Assembly: GCA_963971225.1 (NCBI GenBank)
Contig: OZ020268.1
Location: 15,043,032 to 15,107,031 of the forward strand
Source: Melieria omissa
Lineage: Eukaryota > Arthropoda > Insecta > Diptera > Ulidiidae
Direction of reading: 5' to 3'
Length of the DNA: 64,000 nucleotides
Numbering within the stretch: position 1 is the stretch's first letter; each line of letters begins with the position of its first letter. The notes beneath the pieces were generated by a model. That model was not told where the DNA came from. It was given only the letters and a program-made list of their open reading frames with translations, and ran no database searches. The translations under genes were made by a program, and so were the position numbers. Of this stretch, positions 23,819 to 36,561 are shown piece after piece.

Positions 23819-24930
23819 ATTCCATCAAACATTGGACAACATCGAAAGCGTTTCAGTTGCTATGAATCTGTAGGAGTTTCACGGAAGCTAACTGACCATA
23901 CTGCACCACAAAGGATGTGATTGCTAGTTTTAAATGTGGAAAGTTCACACTAGGTTTTGCTTCCCTTTTCGGTTGCTTTTTAGAAGAAAAACCAATTCTT
24001 TAAACTCTACGTACTCTTATTCCCCTTTCTGGATCTACAGGGATCCCAACAGATAGGGAAGGACACCCGTATTTGTAGGAATGATACGATTCAGAATGGA
24101 TCCAATGAGGTTTCCGGGTGGAAATGCATGCCACACACTCCCCTTCTTTAACCTAACCTAATCTATTCTCCTTTCCTGAACTCACTTCATTCCATCAAAC
24201 ATCAAACAACATCGAAAGCGTTTCAGTTGCTATAAATCTCTAAGAGTTTCACGGAAGCTAAGTGACCATACTACACCACAAAGGATGTGGCCGCTAGTTG
24301 TAAATGTGGTTTCAAAAGAAGTTCCCACTAGGTTTTGCTTCCCTTTTCGGTTGCTTTTTAGAAAAACCAATTCTTTAAACTCTACCAACTCTTATTCTCC
24401 TTTCTGGAGCTACAGGAATCCCAACAGATAAGGAAGGACACCCGTATTTGTAGGAATGATACGATTCAGAATGGATCCAATGAGGTTTCCGGGTGGAAAT
24501 GCATGCCGCACACTCCCCTTCTTTAACCTAACCTAATCTATTCTCCTTTCCTGAACTCACTTCATTCCATCAAACATCAAACAACATCGAAAGCGTTTCA
24601 GTTGCTATAAATCTCTAAGAGTTTCACGGAAGCTAAGTGACCATACTACACCACAAAGTATTTGGCTGCTAGTTGTAAATGTGGTTTCAAAAGAAGTTCC
24701 ACTAGGTTTTGCTTCTCTTTTCGGTTGCTTTTTAGAAGAAAAACCAATTCTTTAAACTCTACGTACTCTTATTCCCCTTTCTGGATCTACAGGGATCCCA
24801 ACAGATAGGGAAGGGCACCTGTATTTGTAGGAATGAAACGATTCACAATGGATCCAATGAGGTCTCCGGGTGGAAATGCATGCCGCACACTCCCCTTCTT
24901 TAATCTAACCTAATCTATTCTCCTTTCTTG
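23819..24930. repeat. Tandem array, three copies of a ~372-bp unit
   Basis: The string TCCATCAAACAT begins copies at 23821, 24191 and 24566. Each copy runs through TTTCACGGAAGCTAA, AGGTTTTGCTTC, GATCCCAACAGATA and CACACTCCCCTTCTTTAA, then an AACCTAACCTAATC stretch. Copies 2 and 3 are closer to each other than to copy 1 in places. No open frame spans a unit, so this is a short satellite-like array. Confidence 0.9.
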
Positions 24931-26800
24931 AACTGTTTGAGCATTTGATGTGCATTTATGGGGAAATCTTCCGAAAAGCAGAACTGAGTACTTATGAAAC
25001 CACACAAAAACAAATCTTCGTTAGTAAAAAAAGTGTATTTCAATCATTTATTGTTCAATTAGTCTTCAATAAAAGCGTCAAATTTCCATTTGAAATGAAA
25101 AAATCAGGCGCAACTCTGATTAATGCGAAGTATTGCATTGGTTTTGAAAGGATTCAAAGGTTAATAGACAGGAAGATTCTATGGGCACTTAATTTGAACT
25201 CAGCAAGAGCCATGAACATTAATAAAGTCATTAACAGTTTAAGTTAAAAATTCGAATCAATCTACTTAAATCGTTGTTGCCACTTAGAACCTGTGGCGAA
25301 GATTTTAAAGATGGAAAAGTGTTTTTTTTCTTAAGTAAATTAAAAGAGCTTTCAAACATGTGGAAATCGTGTCTACTCATCTCTGTTTTGGACTTCAAAA
25401 AGTAAGTTTTCTCAATCGGATTGTTACAGGTTAAGTCACTATAAAAAAATGTAATTAAAAACATTAAAAGTAAACGTCGAAAGTGAATGGAGGAAAACTC
25501 AAATATCTATGCAATTTCTGAAACACATCTGGGAAAAAATTTTTTTGCATTTCTTAAGAAACAACAATCGCATTATTCATGGAATTGCCCTTCTTCACAT
25601 ATTTAATTGTTTAATTTATTAAAGTGTTAGCCAGTTCAGTGGTTGGTATGGTGTAGGAGCTATGACAACTGAGAGAAAAGTATTCTCAAAACATTTTAAA
25701 AGCCAAAACTTTGTTCATGTTTTTTGATGATAAAAACACAACTTCATAAACAAGTAAATTGTTGGTGAAAAAGTCAGAATCAGCAGTAAAGTATGGTTGT
25801 GGTTGTGAGAAAATGGCATTAAACAATGTCTGTGGGTAAATAGCGTTTAAGTTATATCGAGTCAGTGAGTCACTGCTCTGTCTGTTCTAATCTTAACAAA
25901 TTCACCATCACCGAACAAAAACCTTTCATCATTTAATTTTCAGCAAATATTCCTTCGTTAAATTTTTATAAAAGATTCAGTAACCATAGCACACACAAAC
26001 GAAATGTTAAAGATCAAAATCCATCTGACACCACTAATAAACAAATTACAGGGCATTGTTGTAACCATTGATAACAAAACTTTAAATCGAGTAAAGATTT
26101 TTCCTATACATCTTTTTAGATGGACAATTTATTTTTAGTGATAATTACAGTTAAAAATTCAAATTCAGTTTGACATTTTACAGCCTCAACAAGTCGTAAA
26201 CTTTCGAATGTTCAGCACTTACGTTTGTATAGAAACTTGGAGTAATCACAATCCATTTTGTTGTTGTTGTTGATGCTGGTTGAACCGCTGTTGGATATTT
26301 GAGATTGGTTTAGAAGGCTTGAAACTCAATTTGATTAACTGTAAAATGCGCTGACAACTGACACTGCTCGAGCGCTCTTTCAACACTTTCAACACTTGTA
26401 AAACTTAATAAACTTGGGCACTCAAGGACACTGCTACAACAATGGATAACAATTTACGATCGATTTTAGTAGATTGTAAAGATTTGAATTTTTAATTTCA
26501 CTTTATTAAAATTGCACATTATTACAACAACTGCGGGATTTATACACCAACAAAAAACAATTCAAACAATTTCGAACCAAATGTGGCGTTGTGTCATTTT
26601 GGCGACGGCATTTTGGAAATGCAAAGTTTGAAGAAATATATTTATACAATTTTTAGGTTTTTAATTTTTACTTCTAGTAAATTTCCAATAACTTTTCATT
26701 GATTATTATATAATTTTATTAAATTTACATTTGTGTTTTGTTGAATATTTATTGCTGCCGAAACTGCAGCGCGCAAGTTGCTCTGAGTAATTGCTTGAAA
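24931..26800. other. AT-rich non-coding stretch
   Basis: No domain, bounded repeat or RNA gene was recognised. A TTG run lies near 26260. Confidence 0.4.
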
Positions 26801-28850
26801 CTCTTTTTGTCACAGTCACTCTTCTTGTCACTGATTACTGACTTTTATGGTTTTGCATGAATTTTAGGAAAATTAATTTTCGACACCCGCACAACCGGGC
26901 AACTTTTTGCTGTTTCACTGCGACAGCATTCAGCACTTTTCACACACACACACCCACACGCAATCGCGTTTAGTGCACTTTGCCCAGCGGCCGTGTTGAG
27001 CGATGTCGGGAAACTATAGCGTCGCGATAGGCATTTCATTCGATTCGATTGCCAAGCGGCCTCCCGCAACACGGCGGCGCGCTAAAAATACGCGTTTGAT
27101 GCTCCGCGTATTTACTTTGCAATGTGCAGTATGCGGCGGCTTGTTGTTTTTGTTGTTGTTGTTGTTTTTGTTGCGGTAGTTGGTTCATAAATTGATTGAT
27201 CGATTGCTGATAGCGTGGTTGCTGACTGATTGCACAATGTTGTTGTAGCTGGTTTCTGTGCGACTTTTGTTTATGTGCAGCGCAGCGCAGCGTACAATTT
27301 CCGCCAGCGCGTAAGCCGGCGCAATTTGCGCAAATGTAAGCAAATGTGACAGCGGCAACAATTTCCACAAATCAAATTCAGTTGAACACCAACAACGCCT
27401 AACAACTTGCTTTCAGTTTACAATTTTCGCATTTCTATTTTTATTTCTCCTTTCAGTTTTTTTTCATACAATTTTTGTTGCTGTTTTAATTATAAATTAG
27501 CATAAAAGCCCAAAACAAATTAGCGACAAATCAACGTCGGCGATTGTGTGACAACATGAAAATTTCCATTAATAAAAACGCGTCGAGCAGCAGTGGCGCA
27601 GCGCAGCAAAATTGTAGCGCAACGACGGCAAAAATTCGCGCCGCAAATTTTGCTGTTTCGCGTTTTTTGGCCAAATTGGCGCAAATTAAATATTTGTAAT
27701 TTTTGTTTAATTTATTTTTTTTTACTTTTTATTATTTTTAATTGTTATTGTTGTTGGTTTTGTTTTACTCGATTGACGAAAAAGTAAATCGCGCGCGCAC
27801 AAAAGCAACAGTTGCCGCGCGTCTTCGAACGCGTCTCTAGCGGCGGCGAAATTTGATTTATCTTTCTTGTTGTTGTTGTTGTTGTGTATTTTTAATTTAC
27901 TCCGAAAATTTCGCACAACGGCAACCAAACTTTTTGTCAAACATTTTTGTTTTTCTCAAATTAAAAGTGGAAATTGTTTGTTTTGTGCCGCTGCTAGTTT
28001 TTTTGGTCAGTCGGCTTGTTTGACGCGAACTTTGCGCGCTTCACTGTCGAGTGTGTTGTTATATATATTTTTCTTTTACTTTTTTGCTGCTATAGCTTTT
28101 CCGCTGCTGCTGTGCTGCTGCTGTTGCTGCTGCCAGAATCCGTTGCTGGTCGACGTACGCGACGCTTGCGACGACGGCATAAACAAAACTGCCAACTCAA
28201 AATTGGCTCAAATGGCGTGCAGGCAAAAATTCATTCCTCATTCGTTTGTCGTTGACTACAGCAAAGCAGCCGCAGCCGCGCCGCCACACCCCACCGCGCC
28301 CCAGCCGACCCACGTGCCAGCAGCAGCAGCAGCTCTTCCATTTGGTGCTGTTGCTGTGTTGCGCTGTGCGGCGGAGCCGCTGTGGGGCCAACGCGTCGTA
28401 TCGCCTCGACATGAGTCAGCAGCTGAGCATTCGAGTGAGTTGTGTGCGAAGGCACTCAGCCGCTCGGATAGAAGTCATTCGGCAGCGCTCGCCACTCACC
28501 ACTCGCCGCTCGCCGGCCATGCTCGAGTTAACGTTGAGTGCAGTTGCGCGCCGCAGCAGCGCCACACAACGCCACAATTGCCACAGCGCAACACGATTTT
28601 GTAATTTGTGTACACAATCGCGCGTACGTGTTGCTCGCCGTCGACGATTTATTGCAACTTGACAGCGCGCAACAGCGGCAACGGCAGCAAAAACAGTTGT
28701 TCCAGCAAGAAGCAGCAGTTGCGCGCTGCATTGCCGTCGTTAAATTGTCTGATTCGATTACTGAAATTTGGCTACTTGGCTGCGAGCCGTCGGTGGATTA
28801 TACGACTTGACGCTTGGATGACTGCTGAATCTGATATTTGACTGTTCGAA
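26801..28850. other. GC-richer stretch of unknown function
   Basis: CpG-containing, GC-rich sequence at 26880-27120, 27580-27670 and 27790-28740 stands out from AT-rich flanks. Long frames here (for example 27867-28604 plus, 245 codons) are runs of Leu, Cys, Ala or Gln encoded by CTG/TTG repeats, with antisense frames of similar length, so no protein is called. An upstream exon or promoter of a gene outside the window is possible but not shown. Confidence 0.35.
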
Positions 28851-30460
28851 TTCTAACCGAAAGGATATTCTTTGTAATTCCACTAGTTGACGCACAATCG
28901 GCCAGTCAACTAGAAATTCCCGGCGGCAATCAAACACAAACAGCGAAACGTTAAAGTCCCCAAAGTGGCCCACTGCAAGGACTTAGCGCCACTTTGAGGT
29001 TAGGTTGAGGTGGCCGTTCCAATTATGAAGCACTGCTGGTACATTGGGATGCTGTGTAGCTGTGTAGGATAAAGTTCGACAAGTCCCAAAGAAACACACG
29101 AAAAATTAATGTAGTTACAACAATTGTTTGGTGAAATCACGTTGCCTTAAATTTCAAATTCATCTGCGAATGTTTGGATGACAACACTTAAAACTATTGA
29201 CTGAGTTTTGAAGTTGAATATGTGCCAAAAAAAGTTAAGAAAAAGTTAAGTTATAAAAACAAGAATTTTTGTATTTTTGCGACAAATTCATCTGCGAAAC
29301 TTTATGGGATTTAAAACCCATTCGAATACTGAAACTTGTTGGTTTCTGAATCGAAAGCTCAGAATAATAATAATGAATAATCTGTGACAGCTATAAAATG
29401 TTCTTAAGGACGAGCAGTAGGGTTCTGCCACGCAAAACATCCACAGATTGCATTCTGAAACACCAAAGAAAATGTTTTGTTTTGTTTTATTTTGTTTTAC
29501 TTTGAGTAGATAAGTAATCATTCTCGACATTACATTATCAACTTTTACACAAACCGCCTAATGTCACCTGTCATCGCCGCATCGATTGCCACCTCAACAA
29601 TTGTCAATTGTTATTGTAGGGCTCGGCCAACTTTCGCATCGAATAAGCCGCAGCACAAAAATGCAGCGTTCACATTCCGCGCATTGCAGTCGTCTCGATT
29701 GACGCGTCTTGTCTCTGTTGCGAAGCTGTGCTGCTTGTATGTTAAACATTGTCATTATCGCATCGAAATGCGTGTGCAATATTTATTTTGCATTATAAAT
29801 CTAATAGACTGACTGTCGTCGCTCGATGACGCCGATGACGTTGTTAGAAAGCGGACATAATTGAAGAGCCGGCCGACTGCATTTGAATACTTAACTTACT
29901 CGACAATCGATGCACAGCACAAAACTAAAGCATTCGCTTGATTATGCTTTGTTGTTGTTGTCATGAATAATTCAGCAGCGACTACTACTTAGAACATTTG
30001 CTGCTGCGGCTGTTTTGTATAACAATTAATGACTTTTTTTGCAACGCTGCGCAGCGCTGCTGTGCCTTAAAATGCGTTTAGGGTAATGAATTCGCGCGCT
30101 GCTAACGATAGTCTCGACAAGGCTGTGTGTATTTGTTGTTTCTGTTATTATAGCCGCTGATAATATATATTACAGTTTGCTGCGACTGATAATGAGGCAT
30201 AAGACAAAGTCTGTCCAGTCATTGAGTTTGCATAACATGTCAATTGACATGTTGCGATGCGAAGCCAAAGAAACAAACAATTTGTGTGAAATACTTAAAT
30301 GTGAACAAAGTTGAATCGATAACCATTCATAAACTGGAGCGTAATAGAGTTTATTCAACTATCAATGGGAGAGATTGGCTAAAGCGTTGAGGAGATCATA
30401 AAAATATATAAGGAGCTTATTTAAAAATAAACTAATCTATTGAAATGGTGTCCACTACAT
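28851..30460. other. Non-coding stretch
   Basis: No protein domain or bounded repeat was recognised. A TTTTGTTTTGTTTTATTTTG run lies near 29472-29503. Confidence 0.4.
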
Positions 30461-30468
30461 TGATGCAC

Positions 30469-31022
30469 CAGTGTTGCCAGATCAGGAGATTTCCTCCTAG
30501 ATTTAGGAGATTATTGGCCTTTTAGAAGAGTTTTTAGGAGGAAGAGTTGTTTAGGAGAAAGTTTAGGAGATTTACATTTTATGTTAGGGAATTTTTCTGA
30601 TCCTTAGTGGATTTTTAGGAGATTTTTGGATAACGAAGTACGATGTATTGAGAACACTGGCAACAAAACATATTTTGACAACCATTTTTATTGTGTTAAC
30701 AATGTTTAGGCTTACAAAATATAAGCTCCTTCTATCTCGTTCTCAGTTATCTCTAGTGCAATGAAATCCCGTCAAACATGGCACTTTTTATTTAATTCAT
30801 TTGTTATTTGTTTTGTTTTTATTTTTGGTGTTAAGCTGAAGATGAATAAAAAAGGCTGCATTAAAAAAATTATAAGTATATATTTTTATTTTTTACGAGA
30901 AGTTTTATTCCTTTAAAATTATGGAAATTATAAAACAATTTTAGGAGATTTTTTTAACTTTTGGGAGGAAATTTCGGTATTTTTTTAAGATTTAGGAGAA
31001 AGTAATTTCAAGTATCTGGCAC
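30469..31022. mobile_element. hAT-like MITE rich in TTAGGAGA motifs
   Basis: The left end CAGTGTTGCCAGAT is matched in inverse at the right by ATCTGGCAC, a shortened version. TGATGCAC flanks both sides (30461-30468 and 31023-31030), an 8-bp duplication as made by hAT transposases. The motif TTAGGAGA and variants recur many times near both ends. Non-coding. Because TG is shared between the flank and the element end, the exact right end is ambiguous by two bases. Confidence 0.65.
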
Positions 31023-31030
31023 TGATGCAC

Positions 31031-31748
31031 AGTGAGGATTATTGTGAGAAAGTTATTGATATTCTGTAGGCATTTGGTTCTTTATTGATTTATCTTCCCT
31101 ACTTGAGAAGTTTGTTTGCTAATAGAAAAAATAAGGTAGATTAGGTAGTCCAAAGAAGGCCTTCTCATCATTATCCAACAACTTTTCCTAAAGAAAAATT
31201 CGTAAAGTTCAATAGATAAATAGTCAAAAATATTTGTCAAAGTGTGTTGAATCAACAGGCAGCTGCAACGATCTGCAAATGTTCCAAAGACTTGTCAGAA
31301 GTCAACCAAAACGGTCACCAAATTTAAGGTTTTACTTCTATTTCAATACTTGCTGAACTGGACCAAAATATCTGCAATGACAAGATTCCGATTCACGTTG
31401 TCCCTAATGGAAATCTAGTTCATAACGACTCTTAGCTTGAAGGAGTTTCTTCTCGCTTTCTTCTTCTAGACTAATATTGTACAATTCATTCAAAAGAACA
31501 GGTCTCTAAAAAAACCTTCACATTTTTCAAGTTCTATCTACAAATTTGTCATTACGCGGTCTAAAATCTGTCACTGATCTCGAACTCAGCTCAAATAAAA
31601 GCTCATGTGGGCTAAAATTTAAATGAAGTTACATAGTCTTCCGATCGTAGGGGAGTCGCAGTATGGAAGTAAATTTCCTTTAGAACCTAAAGAAATATTG
31701 CCTCCAGAGGCGCAATAACTAACTACTTGCATTTTCACATATTTCGAT
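31031..31748. other. Non-coding stretch
   Basis: AT-rich DNA with no recognised gene or repeat boundary. Confidence 0.4.
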
Positions 31749-31752
31749 TTAA

Positions 31753-32753
31753 CCCTTTCGACCCCAAATTTAACCCTGTGTCTCGATATTCGTTTTTGGT
31801 ATTTAAATCATGAATCACTTGCCTTACAACATTTGAAGTCGCCACGCCTCTTTGTTAGAGGTCTAAAGCTAGTTTACTTTTGAACAACTTGAGCTTAACC
31901 CATTGCTGCCTAATGGGTAAAATTTTACCCATGAAAACTGACTTAAAAAAAAAACACAGCAAAGTTCGTGGTGGAGATATCTCAAAATCATTGATAAGGA
32001 TGGTTGGGGTAAAGATGGAACTGGTGGAGGTCCCCCTAAAATTCCGCCATCTAGCTAGAGTTACCAGACTCCAAAAATTGTGAATTTTCCGGAGGTGGAA
32101 AATGTGGTGAAGCGTAGTGGCCTTAGAACTTCACAAAATTCTACCTCCTAACTCACCCGTAAACAATACTTCTTTTGTTCACGTGTTTAGCTGATCTCTT
32201 GAAAAAGTATGGAAAAAAGCTACCATTGCTGCCTAATGGGTACAAAATACCCAATGAATATCTCACCAACGTGCAGAGGGAGAAAGCTGAAATTGTTTCT
32301 GATAATTTTGGGTCTATTTCAGGTCGTGTATGAAATTTTACCAAAATCGTATGGGCGGAACTGGTACCCGGCAGCAATGGGTTAAGACGGGTTAAATAAA
32401 ATTTGTATCAATATTTTTTAATTACAGAAAAATAATTTTATATTTATGGAAAAATACAAAATTATTACTTTTTGGTTTTATTTAACCATGATTACAGAAA
32501 CAAAGTTTTGCTCAAACGCGCCCAATTCGTAGACTTCAATTAGAACACAAACTTTCCCTGATAGCGCTGCAAATTATTGGAAATAATTTTGGAGATAACA
32601 GTAAAAATATTTTAATTTTGAATTCACTTCTAAAAATATTACTTTGTACTTTATTTAACCGTTATTTAACCCATAAATCGAGCTCAGCTTAGCTTTTGCT
32701 ATAAAATGACAAATAAGTAAAGTTGCCCTCAGGCAATTTTGGGGTCGAAAGGG
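31753..32753. mobile_element. TTAA-flanked MITE, TIR CCCTTTCGACCCC (copy A, interrupted)
   Basis: TTAA at 31749-31752 and 32754-32757 brackets ends CCCTTTCGACCCCAAATT and inverse AATTTTGGGGTCGAAAGGG. Removing the nested insertion at 31899-32381 and one TTAA leaves about 514 bp, which matches copy B at 61882-62393 (512 bp) along its length. Non-coding. Assignment to piggyBac-like MITEs rests on TTAA plus CCC ends. Confidence 0.9.
31899..32381. mobile_element. TTAA-flanked MITE, TIR CCCATTGCTGCC, nested in copy A
   Basis: TTAA at 31895-31898 and 32382-32385 brackets 483 bp beginning CCCATTGCTGCC and ending GGCAGCAATGGG. The left-end string CCATTGCTGCCTAATGGGTA recurs internally at 32224, in each case followed by an inverted TACCCA that could form a small hairpin. 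Copy B has a single TTAA at the equivalent place (62028-62031), which is the empty site. Confidence 0.92.
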
Positions 32754-32757
32754 TTAA

Positions 32758-34980
32758 ATAGTTCACTTCTTTTTATGATATAAAATTTGTTTTTATGTGT
32801 TAAAAATGGTCTGTGGTTGAAAAAGGAGAAATCGCCACCGTTGTATCATCGCAAATATTATACTGAGAACAGTAGCAAAATTGCTCACGCCCAAAGATCG
32901 GTCGCTATATAAATATTTATTGACATGTGAAATGTGTATCTCCCTTTTGTCGCGTACATTGTGTCATATTTATGCATAGTTAGTGCAAAACTGGTACACT
33001 GTCACACACATCACAGTCCGATAAACTCAAACAGTCGCATTGCATTGTTCGACTTATTCGGTTTTCACTTTTTGCTCGATTTCCAGGAACTATTAGCAGC
33101 CACTTGCTGGCACAATTCAAACAAAATCCAACGCCAGTCTCTGCTGGTACCAACGTAATAATTGCAATTATTGTGTTGTGTAACTGCAAAAACGATTCGA
33201 GTTAAATGCCAGAGAACGCATTGCTCGTCGAAGCGCGCCAATTCACTTCATGGAGTTCGGCGGAAAATCCCAGACGCCCACTAACAATGGGAGAGCCCAT
33301 ACTCGACTGTAAACAACTGGCGGCAAGTGCGGGTTAGAAATCTACACAAATGACAACATCGAAAGCAACATCGAACAGTGTTACAGCTAGTGAAACGATC
33401 GCAATGAATCATTGAGAAGGGTTTGCAGTTACACAGTTACCGTTAGCTGACACTGGCACTGACAATATTTGCTGTACGAAATACTGTGGAAAATGTGTGC
33501 AGTCGAGAAGCACGAACAGGTGCCGCATGCCAACAATTTACCTGCGGATCCCAGTAGCAGCGGCAACTAGTGAACGGCCGCTCCATACACCAAACGCTAA
33601 AAGCATCAATAGAAACAACAACAACTACATCAACGATCGGCACAGGTTGGCTTTTGTTGACCTTTCATTTGAAAGGTGACGTTATGTTGCCGCCACTACA
33701 TAGTGTTGTTGTTGTTCTTAGTGTTGCTACCACTGGCATAAACATTAGAACTTGTTTCCGGCGGGGATCTTTTAGCATTTCTAATTTCTGCACACTGTAA
33801 AAGAGCTTAACTCGCTTTAGAAGTGATTGTTTAAGTCTTTTAATGATTACTTATGTCTAAAATAAAATTTATATATACGTATTTCTTGGTTTTATTGGCG
33901 ATAATGTAGACATATTCATACTTCGTTATGAATTAACTACTATGGGAACTGGGCAGAGGCAGTAAACCCAAATCTCTAATTGATTCTTTCAGTGTACAAA
34001 TCGAACTTGTCCCAGTCGGCATTTGTTGGCAATATGCAAATGTATCGATGGTGCCTTAGAAAAATATATTATTAACTTTTATTTTACATTGAATTAATCT
34101 TATTGTCTTTGGGTATTTTCCCGCTCGCTGCCGCTGTAACTTTCCAACGCTGAACCCAATCGACGCTGTTTGACTTTTAACCGCGGCATATGCGGATTTC
34201 GAACCTCACCAGCTCAGCGCCTAGAACCTTAAACCAGTACGCAAAGACATCAACATGCCGACTGAAGCCAGCGTTTGGTGGGGTGAATTGCTGCCGCTGT
34301 TGCTCCTCGTATTCTGCAGCTTGATTTTGTGTTTTTCTTTTATGATAAGCGCTTTTTGTTTTTATTTTTGCTGCTAGTGTTTTTTCTTTTAGAAAACTGG
34401 TTTCTAATTTCATGCTATTTTTTGTTGACTATTTGTATTTTTATATACATTTTTTTTTGTTTTTGTCTCGCGTTTATTTGCACAAGTGTTCTCGACGGGC
34501 CTTAATGGTCTTTCTCGTTTCCATTTCAATTTTCTTTCATTGTATTTTCTACGCGTCTTTTTGCTGCTGGTGCTGCTTCTATGACTTGGAGGCTTCTTGT
34601 TTGTTTTGTAATTACGAGCATGTTGGCTTAACAGTTTGCTTGTGCCGGTGTGTCCCCGGTGACACGGCGTTACAACTCGGCCTGTTCAGTTGTTGTCATT
34701 GATAAGAATATAGCAACAAGTGGAGGCATGCGCGGCATGGCGCTGCTGCCAGCTCGAAATACCAGAACTGCATTGCTTGCATTTTTCCCCCAAGTTAAAT
34801 ATTAATTATATATAGTTAGCTTAGTATGTTTGCAGTGAGCGCAAGTCAGTTCCAGATCAACAAACAATACGGGTTTTAAATAAATATTATACTTAATAAC
34901 TAAAATTTATGAAAGTCAGAAATGCTTCAGGAGGAGATGTAGATGTGACTGCAGTTTGGCAACGCAGCAGGTCGATTTCT
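32758..34980. other. Non-coding stretch
   Basis: Several short frames occur on both strands, none with a recognisable domain. Confidence 0.4.
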
Positions 34981-34988
34981 GGTGACAG

Positions 34989-36553
34989 CAGTGGCGCACA
35001 CAGGGGAGGGTTTTTGGGGTTATCCTCCCCCGAAATATCTTTAATCTAATAACACTACTCGACACAAAAAATTCGCATCAAAATAAAAGTGTATTCTAGA
35101 CTAACTTTGGGCCGCTGAACACGAAACTGAAGATCAAAACATTTTTGTAAGAAGCGTTTTCGAAAAATCGTTTTCCCCTGTTTTTTCAGTTATGAGCACA
35201 TATTTCCTCCCGACTAACACAAGCTGTCCGTCGGCCAGAAGATAATACCTTAGCCTTTGCAGAGATATACAAATTGTCCAAATCAGATGAGATTTGAAGA
35301 AATTACTGACGGTGAAAGTTGTAAAAATGTGAATTTTTCATTTTCATAAATTATCGAATGTTTTTTTATGGATTAAATAAATAATCTCTTTTGTTTTTAA
35401 AATCGAAGATGAAAGATATATAATTTGTGGAAATATTAAGCCTAAAATTAATAGAATCAAAAGAAAAATGACAAAGTTATGATGCACCGAGTGCAAAGAC
35501 CATTTTTACATTTCGCACACGCACAACAAAAGTGACACAACTCAAAATTTGTGATTTTTCAGGAAACGCAAAAACTGTTTTTGAGCTAAATAAACATTGT
35601 TTTTTAATAATAAATAGACCGTTCAATAGAAAATCCTTACAGATTATGCTTTATGATAAACTGCAAGAATTTTTTTTTTTTATTTTACACTAGAAAATTT
35701 AAAGTTTTGAGTTGTGACTGTTTTGATGATATTTTAATTCAATAATTACGGAACTATTTCAAGTTATGCCACTTTTTCTGAATTTAAAAATTATAAATGA
35801 CAGTTAAAAAGTTGAAAGAAAAATTTTGAAAATTCATAACTAATTTTAATAATTAAAAATATATACAAAAATTTTCAGAATTTTGCTTAAAATTAACTTT
35901 AACAAAAATTTATTTCTTCAAAAGTGACATAATTTGAGTTAGGACTCTTTTTCATTGAGCTGCAGCAATCAAATAGCATCAAACTTCTGACATGAAATGA
36001 GACCTAACTGTATTTTTGTAACACTTAACAACGACAAAATATACTGAGCTTTTGATGATTGGTGCATTTATGCATTGTGCACAGTATTAACACATAAACC
36101 CGAAAATGAAAAATTTTAAGTAGTGTCACTTTTGTAGTGCGTGTGCGATTTATTAGACCGTGACCCATCCTAATGTTGATGTAGAGGGTGAAACTAGAGG
36201 TTATTTATAGAAACCTGACATAGTCAGGTTTTCAATGTCCGACCCAAAGTCCCTTTCAAAGGACCAAAGTTCCTTTAAAGGACATACACATTTCAATTTT
36301 TTTTTTATATTTGCGGTTGTGCAATGATGAAGATATGGGTATCAAATGAAAGAAAACAATTTTCTCCTATTAAATAAATTTTCTATTTAGAACTTTCAGG
36401 ACCAAAATCTGTAAAGGGGGGAAATATAGGTACGTCTTTTGGATCTCATTCTGTAGATTCATAAATCTAAAATTTATACTGTTTCAAAGTTTTTAAAAAA
36501 ATTTACACAACCCCCCGCCCCCCCACCGAAACAAAATCCTGCGTGCGCTACTG
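34989..36553. mobile_element. hAT-like non-autonomous element with 8-bp target duplication
   Basis: GGTGACAG occurs at 34981-34988 and 36554-36561. Between them the ends are CAGTGGCGCACACAGGG and, in inverse, CAGTAGCGCACGCAGGA. The 8-bp duplication and CAG-type ends indicate hAT. The 1565 bp include a separate 634-bp insertion. The interior is shared with repeats at 13560-14290 and 16030-16815. No transposase frame was seen. The first 60 bp (TTTTTGGGGTTA...CCCCCGAAATAT) match the shorter elements at 11833 and 54939. Confidence 0.92.
35514..36147. mobile_element. Nested 634-bp MITE, ~25-bp TIR, ATTT duplication
   Basis: The left end CGCACACGCACAACAAAAGT and the inverse of the right end CGCACACGCACTACAAAAGT agree except at one base, and both continue with GACAC. 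ATTT flanks both sides (35510-35513, 36148-36151). The related repeats at 13.8 kb and 16.5 kb have the uninterrupted ACATTTATTA or TCATTTATTA site. Non-coding and AT-rich inside. A 4-bp duplication is reported for Chapaev- and Sola-type elements, but the superfamily is not assigned. Confidence 0.9.
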
Positions 36554-36561
36554 GGTGACAG

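Noticed and set aside
27867..28604. 245-codon plus-strand open frame
   Set aside because: Composed of Leu/Cys/Ala/Gln runs from CTG/TTG repeats, with antisense frames across the same DNA and no domain.
28840..28860. GTTCGAATTC string resembling a tRNA T-arm
   Set aside because: No A box, acceptor stem or cloverleaf around it.
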